Part shown: one piece after another, positions 1 to 9,043 of the stretch
Layout of the letters: each line of letters starts with the position of its first letter
Numbering within the stretch: position 1 is the first letter of the stretch
NCBI RefSeq assembly: GCF_001278805.1
Contig: NZ_CP012602.1
Location: 1,828,001 to 1,892,000 of the forward strand
Reading direction: 5' to 3'
Length of the DNA: 64,000 bases
DNA from: Bacillus sp. FJAT-18017
Lineage (GTDB): Bacteria; Bacillota; Bacilli; Bacillales; Cytobacillaceae
Position numbers and translations under genes: made by a program
The notes under the pieces: generated by a model
The model's database searches: none
What the model was told of the DNA's origin: nothing
Seen by the model: the letters and a program-made list of their open reading frames with translations, nothing else

Positions 1-34
1 GGTTCATGCACCGCAGGCTTCCTTTCAGTCATAA
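1..34 (+). CDS. hemA: 3' end of the gene upstream of hemX, probably hemA (glutamyl-tRNA reductase)
   Basis: A reading frame open from base 2 ends at TAA 32-34 and gives the tail VHAPQASFQS. Only ten residues are visible, so the identity rests on gene order: in Bacillus hemA directly precedes hemX and hemC. HemA reduces Glu-tRNA to glutamate-1-semialdehyde, the first step of the C5 heme pathway. The assignment is inference from synteny. Confidence 0.45.
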   Translation, partial: VHAPQASFQS

Positions 35-48
35 GAGGGGTAATGTCT

Positions 49-882
49 ATGTTTGACATCCACATGACGAGACTGCACGAATTGACGGTTATCCTATATG
101 CCTTAAGTGTGCTGTTATATTTCTTTGATTTTATCCACCATAACCGGAAGGCGAATAAGGTTGCCTTCTGGTTACTTGCATTTGTATGGGTTTTGCAAAC
201 GGGGTTCTTAATCTTTTATATGTTGAACACTGGACGGTTTCCAGTCCTGACGATATCCGAGGGCCTTTATTTTTACACATGGGTACTGATAACGCTCTCA
301 CTTGGAATTAACAGGCTTTTAAAAATGGATTTTATCGTATTCTTCACGAACATACTTGGTTTTATCATTATGGTCATCCATATTTTCACACCGGACCAGT
401 ATGAATCCCATTTGATTAGCGAGCAGCTCATTTCCGAGCTACTCCTTATCCATATAACGATGGCTATTCTGTCCTACGGGGCATTTACCATGTCATTTGT
501 ATTTTCCCTGCTTTACATGATTCAGTATGATTTGTTGAAAAGAAAAAAGTGGGGAGCCCGGCTCATCCGGATCGCGGATCTTTCCAAGCTCGAACAATTC
601 AGCTATCTTCATGCAGTGATTGGCGTACCGATGCTTCTTCTAAGCCTGATTCTCGGGCTTCATTGGGCATACTGGAAGGTGCCGGAAATGCCCTGGTATG
701 ACTCCAAGGTGCTTGGCTCCTTCATCTTGCTTGGAGCATATAGTGTGTACCTGTATTTGAGAATTGTAAAAAACATTGCGGGCAGGCAGCTTGCGATATG
801 GAATATAGCCGCTTTCCTGTTTGTGCTGATCAACTTCTTCCTTTTTGGAAAATTGTCGTCATTCCACTTTTGGTATTCGTAG
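49..882 (+). CDS. hemX: HemX, integral membrane protein of the heme operon (cytochrome c assembly family)
   Basis: A 277-residue polytopic membrane protein with about eight hydrophobic segments, resembling the CcsA/HemX family. It contains the W-rich segment HWAYWKVPEMPW seen in that family. In B. subtilis HemX lowers the cellular amount of HemA; its biochemistry is unclear. I chose ATG 49 because GAGGGG at 35-40 lies 8 bases upstream; ATG 43 would leave only two bases. It sits between the hemA tail and hemC with 15 bases to hemC, so it is co-transcribed with the hem operon. Confidence 0.88.
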   Translation: MFDIHMTRLHELTVILYALSVLLYFFDFIHHNRKANKVAFWLLAFVWVLQTGFLIFYMLNTGRFPVLTISEGLYFYTWVLITLSLGINRLLKMDFIVFFTNILGFIIMVIHIFTPDQYESHLISEQLISELLLIHITMAILSYGAFTMSFVFSLLYMIQYDLLKRKKWGARLIRIADLSKLEQFSYLHAVIGVPMLLLSLILGLHWAYWKVPEMPWYDSKVLGSFILLGAYSVYLYLRIVKNIAGRQLAIWNIAAFLFVLINFFLFGKLSSFHFWYS

Positions 883-897
883 ATTAGGAGGCATCAT

Positions 898-1836
898 ATG
901 AGAAAAATTATAGTAGGTTCCAGACGCAGTAAGTTGGCACTTACCCAAACAAATTGGGTTATCGAGCAATTAAAAAAGATTGCGGGGCCATCGTATGAAT
1001 TTGAAGTAAAGGAAATTGTCACAAAAGGGGACCGGATCCTTGATGTTACGCTCTCAAAAGTGGGTGGCAAAGGACTTTTTGTAAAAGAAATCGAACAGGC
1101 CATGCTTGATAAAGGAATCGATATGGCTGTCCACAGCATGAAAGATATGCCTGCTGTCCTTCCAGAAGGTTTGACAATCGGCTGCATTCCGTTCCGTGAA
1201 GATCATCGTGATGCTCTAATTTCAAGGGACCACGTTAAATTGATGGACCTCCCAGCTGGTGCGGTCGTTGGAACAAGCAGCCTGCGCCGCAGCTCACAGT
1301 TGCTTTTGAAGCGTCCAGATCTTGAGATCAAATGGATCCGCGGAAATGTTGATACACGCCTCGACAAGCTGAATAACGGTGAATATGATGCTATTATTCT
1401 TGCTGCAGCAGGGCTTTCCCGCCTTGGCTGGGCAAAGGAAGTAGTTACTGAATTCATCGATGCTGAAACCTGTATTCCGGCTGTTGGCCAAGGTGCACTG
1501 TCAATCGAGTGCCGTGAAGATGATACTGAACTGCTCGAGATTTTTGAAAAATTCACCTGTAAAAAGACTGCGCTTGCTGTGCGTGCCGAGCGCTCCTTCC
1601 TGCAAAAGATGGAAGGCGGCTGCCAGGTGCCAATCGCAGGCTTTGCAACTGCTGAAGAAGATGGAGAAATTTCACTTAACGTACTTGTCGCTTCTCCAGA
1701 TGGAAAAGAAGTCTACAAAGACACCGTTACAGGAACTAACCCTGAAGAAGTTGGAGAAAAAGCTGCAAGCCTCCTGATCGATAAAGGCGCAAAAGAGCTT
1801 ATTGATAAAGTAAAAGAGGAGCTGGACAGTGAATGA
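898..1836 (+). CDS. hemC: Porphobilinogen deaminase (hydroxymethylbilane synthase)
   Basis: A 312-residue cytosolic enzyme that joins four porphobilinogens into hydroxymethylbilane. The N-terminus [15 protein letters not shown], the segment GTSSLRR (about 125-131) and the cofactor loop GGCQVPIAG are family signatures. Cys242 is the expected attachment site of the dipyrromethane cofactor. The length is normal. AGGAGG lies just upstream of ATG 898. The stop overlaps the start of hemD by four bases (ATGA), indicating translational coupling within the hem operon. Confidence 0.97.
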   Translation: MRKIIVGSRRSKLALTQTNWVIEQLKKIAGPSYEFEVKEIVTKGDRILDVTLSKVGGKGLFVKEIEQAMLDKGIDMAVHSMKDMPAVLPEGLTIGCIPFREDHRDALISRDHVKLMDLPAGAVVGTSSLRRSSQLLLKRPDLEIKWIRGNVDTRLDKLNNGEYDAIILAAAGLSRLGWAKEVVTEFIDAETCIPAVGQGALSIECREDDTELLEIFEKFTCKKTALAVRAERSFLQKMEGGCQVPIAGFATAEEDGEISLNVLVASPDGKEVYKDTVTGTNPEEVGEKAASLLIDKGAKELIDKVKEELDSE

Positions 1837-2612
1837 TTACCCCGGAGCCCCTGGCAGGTAAACAAGTTTTGATACCGAGGGGGGCCGGCCAGGCCAAATC
1901 ATTTTCACGGCTCATTGAAAAGTACGGAGGGATTCCAGTCGAAATCCCTCTTATTTCCTTTAAGCCAATTAGCTTGGATGGGAACCTCAAACAAGTGCTA
2001 AATTCACTCGAATCGTATGATTGGATTGTTTTTACAAGCAATACGACCGTCGAAACTTTCCTGTCTTTTTTCCCGGAAGGATTGCCTGCACACCTCCCAA
2101 AGGTTGCGGCAATCGGGGATAGGACAGGCATTCTTTTGGAGAAAAAAGGTCTTGGACCGCACTTTGTACCTTCTAAATACGTCGCTGAGGTCTTCGCTGA
2201 AGAGTTCATCGCCAATATAAATCCGGGTTCCCGGGTCCTGATTCCAAAAGGGAACCTGGCAAGGGAACATATTGCCATGACAATCAGGGAAAACGGCTCG
2301 TATGCCGATGAAATCGTTGTATATGAAACGGTACTTCCCGAACCGAGCAAACTAAAACTGAAAAAAGCACTCACCGGGGGCGGACTTGATATTCTCATGT
2401 TCACAAGTCCTTCGACCGTGAATCATTTTATGGAAGCGGTTGAAGAGTATGGACTACGGGATGAGGCGGACCGCTGCATTGTGGCATGTATCGGGCCTGT
2501 CACTCATCAGCGATTGCTTGAATTTGGCTTCACTGTCCATGCGTCGCCGGAGCAGTATACCGTAGCGGATATGGTTGAGAGCACTATCGAATATTTGGAA
2601 AGCGTTCAATAA
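1833..2612 (+). CDS. hemD: Uroporphyrinogen-III synthase
   Basis: A 259-residue protein of the HemD fold that cyclises hydroxymethylbilane with inversion of ring D. The family is poorly conserved. Supporting segments are [14 protein letters not shown] (about 66-79), [10 protein letters not shown] and the C-terminal [12 protein letters not shown] followed by [11 protein letters not shown]. The ATGA overlap with hemC and the position before hemB match Bacillus hem operons. A short hairpin (TTCTGG/CCAGAA, 2639-2655) lies between hemD and hemB without a T run. Confidence 0.95.
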   Translation: MITPEPLAGKQVLIPRGAGQAKSFSRLIEKYGGIPVEIPLISFKPISLDGNLKQVLNSLESYDWIVFTSNTTVETFLSFFPEGLPAHLPKVAAIGDRTGILLEKKGLGPHFVPSKYVAEVFAEEFIANINPGSRVLIPKGNLAREHIAMTIRENGSYADEIVVYETVLPEPSKLKLKKALTGGGLDILMFTSPSTVNHFMEAVEEYGLRDEADRCIVACIGPVTHQRLLEFGFTVHASPEQYTVADMVESTIEYLESVQ

Positions 2613-2675
2613 GCTAGTACAATAGAAAAAGAATAAAATTCTGGTTTTACCAGAAATAGTCCGGAGGTAAGAATT

Positions 2676-3650
2676 ATGGAACTTCAATTTTCACGTCATC
2701 GCCGCCTGCGCACTAGCGCGAATATGAGGGCGCTTGTTAGGGAAACCCATCTTCATGTCGATGATTTCATTTACCCTATGTTCATCATTGAAGGCGAGAA
2801 TATTAAAAATGAAATTTCCTCAATGCCAGGAGTTTACCAGGTATCGATGGACCTGCTTGGTGCCGAAATTGACGAAGTCGTTGAACTTGGAATCAAGTCG
2901 GTCATCCTGTTCGGTGTTCCACAGGATAAGGACGAATGCGGAACAGGCGCTTTCCACGACCATGGGATTGTCCAGGAAGCAACACGTTTCATTAAAGAAC
3001 GCCACCCAGAAATGCTAGTTGTAGCGGATACATGCCTGTGTGAGTATACAAGCCATGGCCATTGCGGAGTTGTTGAAGGAAGCCGTGTCCTGAATGACGA
3101 GTCTCTTGAACTGCTTGTTAAAACTGCAGTCAGCCAGGCAAAAGCAGGCGCTGACATTATTGCTCCTTCCAATATGATGGACGGCTTTGTGGCTGCAATC
3201 CGCGCCGGCCTTGATGAGGCTGGCTTCCTAGAAGTTCCAATCATGAGCTACGCTGTTAAATATTCTTCTGCTTTTTACGGGCCATTCCGTGAAGCGGCAG
3301 AAAGCACACCGCAATTTGGCGACAGGAAAACTTATCAGATGGACCCTGCCAACCGGATTGAGGCTATGCGCGAAGCAGAATCCGATGTCCTTGAAGGAGC
3401 GGACTTCCTAATCGTCAAGCCGGCACTGTCCTATTTAGACATTGTTCGCGATGTAAAAAATAACTTCAACTTGCCTGTTGTTGCCTACAACGTAAGCGGC
3501 GAATATTCGATGGTCAAAGGTGCTGCACAACAAGGCTGGATCGATGAAAAAGCGATTGTTCTTGAAATGCTTACTGGCATGAAACGCGCCGGAGCTGACC
3601 TTATCATTACGTACTTTGCTAAAGATGCAGCAAAATGGCTGAAGGAATAG
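2676..3650 (+). CDS. hemB: Delta-aminolevulinic acid dehydratase (porphobilinogen synthase)
   Basis: A 324-residue enzyme that condenses two 5-aminolevulinates to porphobilinogen. The zinc-site triad C120, C122 and C130 lies in [11 protein letters not shown]. The two active-site lysines are K195 (SYAVKYSS) and K248 ([12 protein letters not shown]), the latter forming the Schiff base. The zinc-type cysteines point to a Zn-dependent rather than Mg-only enzyme. CCGGAGG precedes ATG 2676. It belongs to the hem operon, 63 bases after hemD. Confidence 0.98.
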   Translation: MELQFSRHRRLRTSANMRALVRETHLHVDDFIYPMFIIEGENIKNEISSMPGVYQVSMDLLGAEIDEVVELGIKSVILFGVPQDKDECGTGAFHDHGIVQEATRFIKERHPEMLVVADTCLCEYTSHGHCGVVEGSRVLNDESLELLVKTAVSQAKAGADIIAPSNMMDGFVAAIRAGLDEAGFLEVPIMSYAVKYSSAFYGPFREAAESTPQFGDRKTYQMDPANRIEAMREAESDVLEGADFLIVKPALSYLDIVRDVKNNFNLPVVAYNVSGEYSMVKGAAQQGWIDEKAIVLEMLTGMKRAGADLIITYFAKDAAKWLKE

Positions 3651-3732
3651 AAAAGCTCAGTGCCTGTTCGACGGGCCACCAGAGCTGGATAAAGTAGTGA
3701 CTGTCCTTAAATAGAGAAATGAGGGAATCGTG

Positions 3733-5019
3733 ATGCGCTCTTACGAAAAATCAATTGCAGCTTTTAAAGAAGCAAAACAACTTTTGCCAGGCGGCGTTAA
3801 CAGCCCTGTCCGCGCGTTCAAGGCGGTCAATATGGACCCAATCTTCATGGAGCGGGGCAATGGCTCCAAAATTTACGATATTGACGGCAATGAATATATC
3901 GATTATGTATTATCCTGGGGTCCGCTGATCCTTGGCCATACAAACGATAAAGTCGTTGAAGCGATCAAGCAGGTTGCCGAGCTTGGTACTAGCTTCGGCG
4001 CACCGACCTTGATGGAAAATGAAGTGGCAAAGCTCGTTATTGATCGTGTTCCTTCCATCGAAATCGTTCGAATGGTTTCATCCGGAACTGAAGCGACAAT
4101 GAGCGCCTTGCGCCTCGCGCGTGGTTTTACTGGCCGAAACAAGATTCTTAAGTTCGAAGGCTGCTACCACGGCCACGGTGATTCGTTGCTGATTAAAGCA
4201 GGCTCGGGTGTTGCGACACTTGGTTTGCCTGACAGCCCTGGCGTACCGGAAGGCATTGCAAAGAATACAATTACAGTTCCTTACAATGACCTTGAAGCAG
4301 TCCGATATGCGTTTGAGCAATTCGGCGAAGACATTGCCGGTTTAATCGTTGAGCCGGTTGCGGGTAATATGGGCGTTGTTCCTCCGCTGCCAGGTTTCCT
4401 TGAAGGCTTGCGGGAAATCACCACCCAATATGGTTCATTGTTGATTTTCGATGAAGTTATGACTGGCTTCCGCGTTGACTACAATTGCGCACAGGGCTAC
4501 TTTGGCGTTACACCAGACTTGACATGCCTTGGCAAGGTTATCGGCGGCGGACTTCCTGTAGGTGCATTCGGCGGTCGTGCTGATATCATGCAGCAAATCG
4601 CGCCAGCCGGCCCAATCTACCAGGCAGGCACACTTTCCGGCAACCCGCTTGCAATGACTGCAGGCTATGCTACCTTGAGCCAGCTGACTCCTGAAACTTA
4701 CAAAGAGTTCGGACGCAAGGCTGATATGCTTGAAAAAGGCCTGAGTGAGGCTGCTGAGAAATATGACATCCCTTACTGCATCAACCGTGCAGGTTCCATG
4801 ATCGGCATTTTCTTTACAAACGAAAAAGTCACCAACTATGACATTGCCAAGACATCGAACCTTGAATTCTTCGCGCAATACTACGCGGAAATGGCCAACC
4901 AGGGCGTCTTCCTGCCGCCATCCCAGTTCGAAGGGCTATTCCTGTCTACCGCTCACAGCGATGAAGATATCGAAAAGACCATTCAAGCTGCTGAAGTTGC
5001 ATTTTCAAAGCTAAAATAA
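3733..5019 (+). CDS. hemL: Glutamate-1-semialdehyde 2,1-aminomutase
   Basis: A 428-residue PLP enzyme of the class III aminotransferase fold that converts glutamate-1-semialdehyde to 5-aminolevulinate. It has [12 protein letters not shown] near the N-terminus, the [15 protein letters not shown] phosphate-binding segment, the DEVMTGFR motif and the PLP lysine K268 in [18 protein letters not shown] prefer ATG 3733 over GTG 3730 because GAGGG at 3721-3725 then lies 7 bases upstream. It is the last gene of the hem operon and is followed by a strong terminator. Confidence 0.98.
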   Translation: MRSYEKSIAAFKEAKQLLPGGVNSPVRAFKAVNMDPIFMERGNGSKIYDIDGNEYIDYVLSWGPLILGHTNDKVVEAIKQVAELGTSFGAPTLMENEVAKLVIDRVPSIEIVRMVSSGTEATMSALRLARGFTGRNKILKFEGCYHGHGDSLLIKAGSGVATLGLPDSPGVPEGIAKNTITVPYNDLEAVRYAFEQFGEDIAGLIVEPVAGNMGVVPPLPGFLEGLREITTQYGSLLIFDEVMTGFRVDYNCAQGYFGVTPDLTCLGKVIGGGLPVGAFGGRADIMQQIAPAGPIYQAGTLSGNPLAMTAGYATLSQLTPETYKEFGRKADMLEKGLSEAAEKYDIPYCINRAGSMIGIFFTNEKVTNYDIAKTSNLEFFAQYYAEMANQGVFLPPSQFEGLFLSTAHSDEDIEKTIQAAEVAFSKLK

Positions 5020-5028
5020 ATTAGTTAG

Positions 5029-5063
5029 GCATTCCCGTTCTTTGGAGCGGGGGTGCTTTTTTT
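5029..5063 (+). terminator. Rho-independent terminator of the hem operon
   Basis: A 12-bp stem (GCATTCCCGTTC pairing with GAGCGGGGGTGC, with G-U pairs) closes a TTTG loop at 5029-5056 and is followed by TTTTTTT. Confidence 0.9.
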
Positions 5064-5121
5064 ATTTTGGCTGTTGGGTAGGATGGCTTTTGATTATAAA
5101 TTTAGTTTTCAGAATGAAAAA

Positions 5122-5333
5122 CCACACTTTTCCACTAGTGAATATTTTTCTAATATAGCTACTGACGTGCAGGGGTTAGTTACTGTCAGTCAGGTGTCAT
5201 ATTCTTTTTTACTAGAATATAGTCAACGGTTAGTCATCGGATTTAGTTAGTCTTCACACTTTATCACTAGCCATTTCCTTTTCTAAAATAGTTACTGCCG
5301 TGAAGGGATTAGTAACTGTCAGGCAGGTATCAT
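5122..5333 (+). repeat. Two gap-free 79-nt imperfect direct repeats in the hemL-spoVID gap
   Basis: Copy A is at 5122-5200 and copy B at 5255-5333, a period of 133. Both start CACACTTT, then contain CACTAG, TTTTCTAA, TACTG, CGTG and TTAGT, and end CAGGT(G/A)TCAT. They align without gaps at roughly three quarters identity by eye. Each can form a small hairpin: ACTGAC/GTCAG(G)T in A and ACTGCC/GGCAG(G)T in B, with one A-T pair changed to C-G. No convincing reading frame spans the repeats. The rest of the gap (5334-5544) shows nothing I recognise. Confidence 0.7.
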
Positions 5334-5544
5334 AAACTATTTAGTTAATTCTAACCACCAAAGCAACAAATTCGTGACTACTTTTTACTAGCCACAACCC
5401 GAAACCTACAACACCCCGCACCCCTCAATCCCAATTATCATCAATAACAAAATGCACTAAGACGGTTTATATCTCTTCATCACAACCTATCCCACTATGA
5501 CGGAAGGTATTTAACATTTGCCTGGATCGACCTCCTCGTTTTAA

Positions 5545-5573
5545 TCATAATCGCCCAAAAATGTTCATAGAGT
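5545..5573 (+). promoter_or_regulatory. Candidate sigma-E promoter for spoVID
   Basis: A -35-like TCATAAT (5545-5551) and a -10-like CATAGAGT (5566-5573) are separated by 14 bases. They resemble the sigma-E consensus (K/M)ATATT and CATACAMT. In B. subtilis spoVID is sigma-E dependent, which fits. Confidence 0.6.
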
Positions 5574-5622
5574 GTAAGTGACATGGTGATTTTTTACGAA
5601 AGAGATGAAAGGAGGAGTCGCT

Positions 5623-6939
5623 TTGTCTCAGGAGAATAAATCGTCTTTGCGATTTACTTTAGAAGAATCCTTATGGTTTCGGAAAGGACAGGAAGTCGAT
5701 GAACTCGTCTCGATTTCGCTGAGCCCGGACATAACAGTCCAGGAGAGCGACGGATACATCAGCATCCGTGGTGCGCTTGATTTGACAGGAGAATATGAGT
5801 GCAACGGGAATGAGCCGCAGGAATATGATGAAGCTGAGCCGGCTCTAAGATATGTCCAGTCCGCAGCATGGCGTGAGGAGGGAGTTTGGGAGTTTGCTCA
5901 CAGGTTCCCTGTTGACATTACCATTCCGGTAAACCGGATTGAAAGCATCTACGATATTGATGTAATTGTGGATTCATTTGATTATTCTTTTACGGAAAGA
6001 AGCTGCATGAAACTGACCGCAGAGCTGATTATTAGCGGCATCTATGCAGGAGAGCCTGAAGTGAAAGAGGAGCCGGAAGAAATTTTCCTGGAAGCTCAGC
6101 TCCGTGAATACGAGACAGAGGAAGATCTCGAAGAAGAATATGCGGCAGAGGAAGAAGAAGTAGAAGAAGTAGAAGAAGAACAGGAAGACGAGGAGTTGGT
6201 TTTTAAAGCGGAAGCCAGAAGAATGCCGGAAGAAAATCCCGATGAACTGGCGACATTCTCTGCATTTCCATTCAATCCTTCGTTTGCGTCGTATTGGAAT
6301 CAGGCCCAGTCTGTGGCTGGGAGGGGCGAAATGCAGCCAGGACAGCCTCAGCCATTCCAACAGCCGGTCGCACAGCCGCCGGTACAGCAGCAGCCAGTAC
6401 CTCAACAGCAGGTGCAGCAACAGCCAGGGGCAGCTCAATACCAAGAGGCAACCCAGTACCAAACAGGCGGTCAGCCTGGAGTAACCCAGTATCCAGAAGA
6501 TAATAATCAACAGGGCTTCCACCCTGAAGCAGCACATGAACAAGCTCAGCAGCAAGACGCCACATCTAATTCTGAGGCTCAGCAGTCTGCCGAAGACCAA
6601 CTGGAATCTGAAGGTGCAGCCCAGGTTGAACAGCCTGCAGCTCCGGTAGCGGAAACTGAGGAGGTCGAGCAGGAATCATCATCGTCTCCACCTGTTCAAA
6701 AGAAGAAGGCCAAGAAGAACAGCATGTCACTGACTGAATTCTTTGCCCGCCGGGACGAACAGGAGAGGCATGCAAAGTTGAAGGTATGCATAGTCCAAAA
6801 AGGCGATTCTCTTGACAGCCTGTCAGATAGGTACAGCGTCTCGGTTCAAAATATACTCCGCTATAACAACCTTGAAATAAACCAGGATGTTTTTGAAGGG
6901 CAAGTGCTTTATATACCTGAAGCATTTGCAAAGAAATAA
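5623..6939 (+). CDS. spoVID: SpoVID, spore coat encasement morphogen
   Basis: A 438-residue mother-cell protein that anchors coat layers on the forespore and drives encasement. The N-terminal domain (RFTLEESLWFRKGQEVDELVS) matches SpoVID. A strongly acidic stretch follows (runs of E around 165-200), then a long Q/P-rich linker, and a C-terminal LysM domain (CIVQKGDSLDSLSDRYSV...GQVLYIPE). I chose TTG 5623 because AAAGGAGG at 5608-5615 lies 7 bases upstream; ATG 5605 has no binding site. It is followed by ysxE. In B. subtilis SpoVID works with SafA and SpoIVA; safA lies at 47.4 kb here. Confidence 0.93.
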   Translation: MSQENKSSLRFTLEESLWFRKGQEVDELVSISLSPDITVQESDGYISIRGALDLTGEYECNGNEPQEYDEAEPALRYVQSAAWREEGVWEFAHRFPVDITIPVNRIESIYDIDVIVDSFDYSFTERSCMKLTAELIISGIYAGEPEVKEEPEEIFLEAQLREYETEEDLEEEYAAEEEEVEEVEEEQEDEELVFKAEARRMPEENPDELATFSAFPFNPSFASYWNQAQSVAGRGEMQPGQPQPFQQPVAQPPVQQQPVPQQQVQQQPGAAQYQEATQYQTGGQPGVTQYPEDNNQQGFHPEAAHEQAQQQDATSNSEAQQSAEDQLESEGAAQVEQPAAPVAETEEVEQESSSSPPVQKKKAKKNSMSLTEFFARRDEQERHAKLKVCIVQKGDSLDSLSDRYSVSVQNILRYNNLEINQDVFEGQVLYIPEAFAKK

Positions 6940-6991
6940 CAGCAATCTCAGTTGAGCGGGCACATGCTCGCTCACTGTTTTGTTATTTTAC
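6940..6991 (+). terminator. Weak hairpin between spoVID and ysxE
   Basis: CAGTTGAGCG pairs with CGCTCACTG with one bulge, and the hairpin is followed by TTTTGTTATTTT. It could end part of the spoVID transcripts. ysxE starts only about 25 bases further on, so full termination is unlikely. Confidence 0.45.
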
Positions 6992-7015
6992 AATCCGGAA
7001 GTGAGCTGAATTCCG

Positions 7016-8047
7016 ATGAATGAACAAAACCGCTTGAGGGAATTCGCGCCATTGTTGCAGCAATACGGGATTGAACCTTATTTTATAGAGGACTTCGGCA
7101 ATATTAAAAAAATATACAGCAACAAAGGTACATTTGCTCTTAAGTCTATCGATGCGCATACAGGGATCGATTTCATCAAGCATGTCCAGTACCTCTATCA
7201 GCGTGGCTATAACAGAATCGTTCCCATCTATCCGGCTCTTGATGGAAGGTATGGGATTTTGTCGGGTCAAAGGCTTTATTATCTGATGCCATGGCTGCCG
7301 AATGACGTGCAGCAGGCCTACAGGGAAAGAAGTATGCAGATGGTCCGCGAACTTGCCCGCCTCCACACTCTTTCTTCACGAGAAGTAAAGGTAGATAAAG
7401 AAGAGCGCTCGGAACATTTTGAAAGAATGACCCTTCATTATGATAAAAATCAGGAGTTCCTTGATGGATTCATTGAGAATTGCGAAAAGAGAACCTATAT
7501 GTCGCCGTTTGAGCTGCAATTCTGCCTTTATTACAATGAAATCAGCCAGGCGGTGAAATACTCGAAGGAAAAGCTTAAGGAATGGCAGGAAAAAAGCAAG
7601 GATGATGAAAAGGCCAGGATGGTCATTGTCCATGGAAAATTAAAGCCGGAGCACTTTGTTTATAACGAGAATGGCTATGGTTATTTTATAAACTTTGAAA
7701 GAGCTGGCTTAGGTTCGCCTATCCATGATTTACTTCCGTTCATCTCAAGGATGCTCAGGACCACGCCGAAGCAAAATGAAGAGGCGGTTGCAACGGTAAC
7801 ACACTATTTTAAGTATTTTCCCTTTAAGCCTGACGAAAAGCTGCTGTTTTATAGTTATCTTGCGCATCCGCTTCAAATCACGAGAGTGGCGGAAGCGTAT
7901 TTTAACAATGAAAAAGGCCGGAACGAGTATGCCTTTTCCAGAAGGCTGCTAAAGGAATACTGGCATTTGAAAAATACCGAATATCTTGTCATCCGGCTTG
8001 CGGAAATGGACCGCCAGGCGGAGGCACAAAAAGAAGGAGCCCAGTGA
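7016..8047 (+). CDS. ysxE: YsxE, CotS-family spore coat kinase-fold protein (probable pseudokinase)
   Basis: A 343-residue protein of the CotS/aminoglycoside phosphotransferase-like fold, matching YsxE by sequence style and by its place after spoVID. The usual catalytic HGD is replaced by HGK (VIVHGKLKPEHF, about residues 203-214). The metal-binding DFD position reads NFE (FINFERAG). It therefore looks unable to transfer phosphate; this is inference from the motifs. The B. subtilis homologue is a spore coat protein under sigma-E control. The ribosome binding site before ATG 7016 is weak, suggesting coupling to spoVID or low output. Confidence 0.88.
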   Translation: MNEQNRLREFAPLLQQYGIEPYFIEDFGNIKKIYSNKGTFALKSIDAHTGIDFIKHVQYLYQRGYNRIVPIYPALDGRYGILSGQRLYYLMPWLPNDVQQAYRERSMQMVRELARLHTLSSREVKVDKEERSEHFERMTLHYDKNQEFLDGFIENCEKRTYMSPFELQFCLYYNEISQAVKYSKEKLKEWQEKSKDDEKARMVIVHGKLKPEHFVYNENGYGYFINFERAGLGSPIHDLLPFISRMLRTTPKQNEEAVATVTHYFKYFPFKPDEKLLFYSYLAHPLQITRVAEAYFNNEKGRNEYAFSRRLLKEYWHLKNTEYLVIRLAEMDRQAEAQKEGAQ

Positions 8048-8064
8048 CCACATCACTTGGCTCC

Positions 8065-8259
8065 TTAAATAATTTCAAGGTATAAGGCCGTTGCTAGTAA
8101 AATTAATCCCGCTAGCAGGAGTACATCGAATGTCGTTGGAAGCAGAATCGTCCGAATTCCTTGAAAGATGCAGAATGGAATGCTGAACTGGGCTGCCACC
8201 GCTCTAATTGTCCTCACCCACGGAGGATAAGTATAAATGTTGAATCTTCTCCTTTTCAC
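8065..8259 (-). CDS. Small conserved-looking membrane protein of unknown function
   Basis: A 64-residue protein on the minus strand, convergent with ysxE and 17 bases from its stop. It has a basic start (MKRRRF), an aromatic/Pro segment (YTYPPWVR), a central amphipathic region and a C-terminal hydrophobic helix (VLLLAGLILLATALYLEII). The start is GTG 8259-8257 with GGGGGAAG just upstream, which supports translation. I do not recognise a named family. The coding call rests on the good ribosome binding site, the membrane-helix pattern and the fit between ysxE and the valS leader. Confidence 0.72.
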   Translation of the reverse strand: MKRRRFNIYTYPPWVRTIRAVAAQFSIPFCIFQGIRTILLPTTFDVLLLAGLILLATALYLEII

Positions 8260-8434
8260 CGCACTTCCCCCTTTTTGCTAAAAACACCACTCAAATTTCT
8301 TCAACTGAATACCGTCGTGGTAAAGCCATACTAATGGAAGTTTCACTTTATAAAGTGTATGATGAGAAAGCTTGATAGGTGAATGCCCATTTTCGAAAAA
8401 AACGCATGAAATTGAAAAAAATTGGCCATCCTGA

Positions 8435-8464
8435 TTGACGTAAGCAAGGTTTTTTGGATATGAT
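8435..8464 (+). promoter_or_regulatory. Sigma-A promoter of the valS T-box transcript
   Basis: TTGACG (8435-8440) and TATGAT (8459-8464) are separated by 18 bases, about 20-30 bases before the T-box stem I. Confidence 0.8.
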
Positions 8465-8484
8465 ATAAAATAAATTAATAACTA

Positions 8485-8738
8485 AAAGCAAAGACAGGGA
8501 AAAGTACAATGACCCGCATGCTTTCCAGAGAGGGAGACTTACCAGCTGAAAGGTTTCCCAGGCTGCCCATTGGAAACGTCACCCTCGAGCTTCTTCTGCC
8601 AACGGCCAGTGCCCAGTAGTGGAAGACGGATCAACTCCGTTAAAAACATGAGAGCCGGCTCTTTTTTATGCCGGAAAAAAGGTGGTACCGCGAGCGAACT
8701 CCATTCGTCCTTTTATAAGGGATGAGTGGAGTTTTTTA
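8485..8738 (+). promoter_or_regulatory. T-box leader of valS with GUC (Val) specifier
   Basis: A tRNA-sensing leader that controls valS by antitermination. The stem I landmarks are AAGTAC (specifier loop 5' side) and AGAGAGGGAG (AG bulge region). The specifier GTC is at 8578-8580, followed by ACCCTCGAGC, as in other Bacillus T-boxes where the codon precedes ACCTC-GAGC. The T-box sequence GGTGGTACCGCG is at 8681-8692. The terminator stem is ACTCCATTCGTCC / GGGATGAGTGGAGT, followed by TTTTTT (8698-8737). GUC reads Val, matching the downstream gene. Confidence 0.95.
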
Positions 8739-8790
8739 TTTTGGCTCTGTTTGTATACATTTTTGATTAACGTAGAGTTATGGGAATTTA

Positions 8791-8977
8791 TTAGAGGGAG
8801 AATTTACCGCTATTGTATGCAGGGAAATCCTAAGAAGCAGAAATAAGGGGAGATATTTCCCTTAACCTCTCAAAAGAAGGCAAAATCCCTGGGTTTTAAT
8901 CAAATAAGCGGAAAAACTCCCCTTATTAATCGGTAAATATGATTATTTACCGATGTAAAGGTAATTTCTCCCTTTAT
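8791..8977. repeat. Nested inverted-repeat block between the T-box and valS
   Basis: The outer arms 8792-8808 (GAGGGAGAATTTACC core) and 8960-8976 (GGTAATTTCTCCC core) are near-perfect inverted repeats. Inside lie three more hairpins. One is TAAGGGG...TTCCCTTA (8843-8864). One is AATAAGCGGA...TCCCCTTATT (8903-8927). The third is ATCGGTAAAT...ATTTACCGAT (8929-8954), with perfect 10-bp arms. The block lies after the terminator, so it is part of the read-through mRNA. The layout looks like a small non-autonomous inserted element; that is inference. Confidence 0.7.
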
Positions 8978-9043
8978 TTTTTCAAACAGGTGGAATCACC
9001 ATCAGAGCTATTTTTAATCAGCTTTTTATAAGGAGGAATCACA

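Noticed and set aside
5053..5250. Frame of 65 codons after hemL
   Set aside because: It starts inside the hemL terminator and crosses the first of two non-coding repeats whose second copy does not keep the frame.
5974..6600. Minus-strand frame of 208 codons within spoVID
   Set aside because: Complement of the Glu- and Gln-rich linker, which avoids stops on the other strand. spoVID is well supported.
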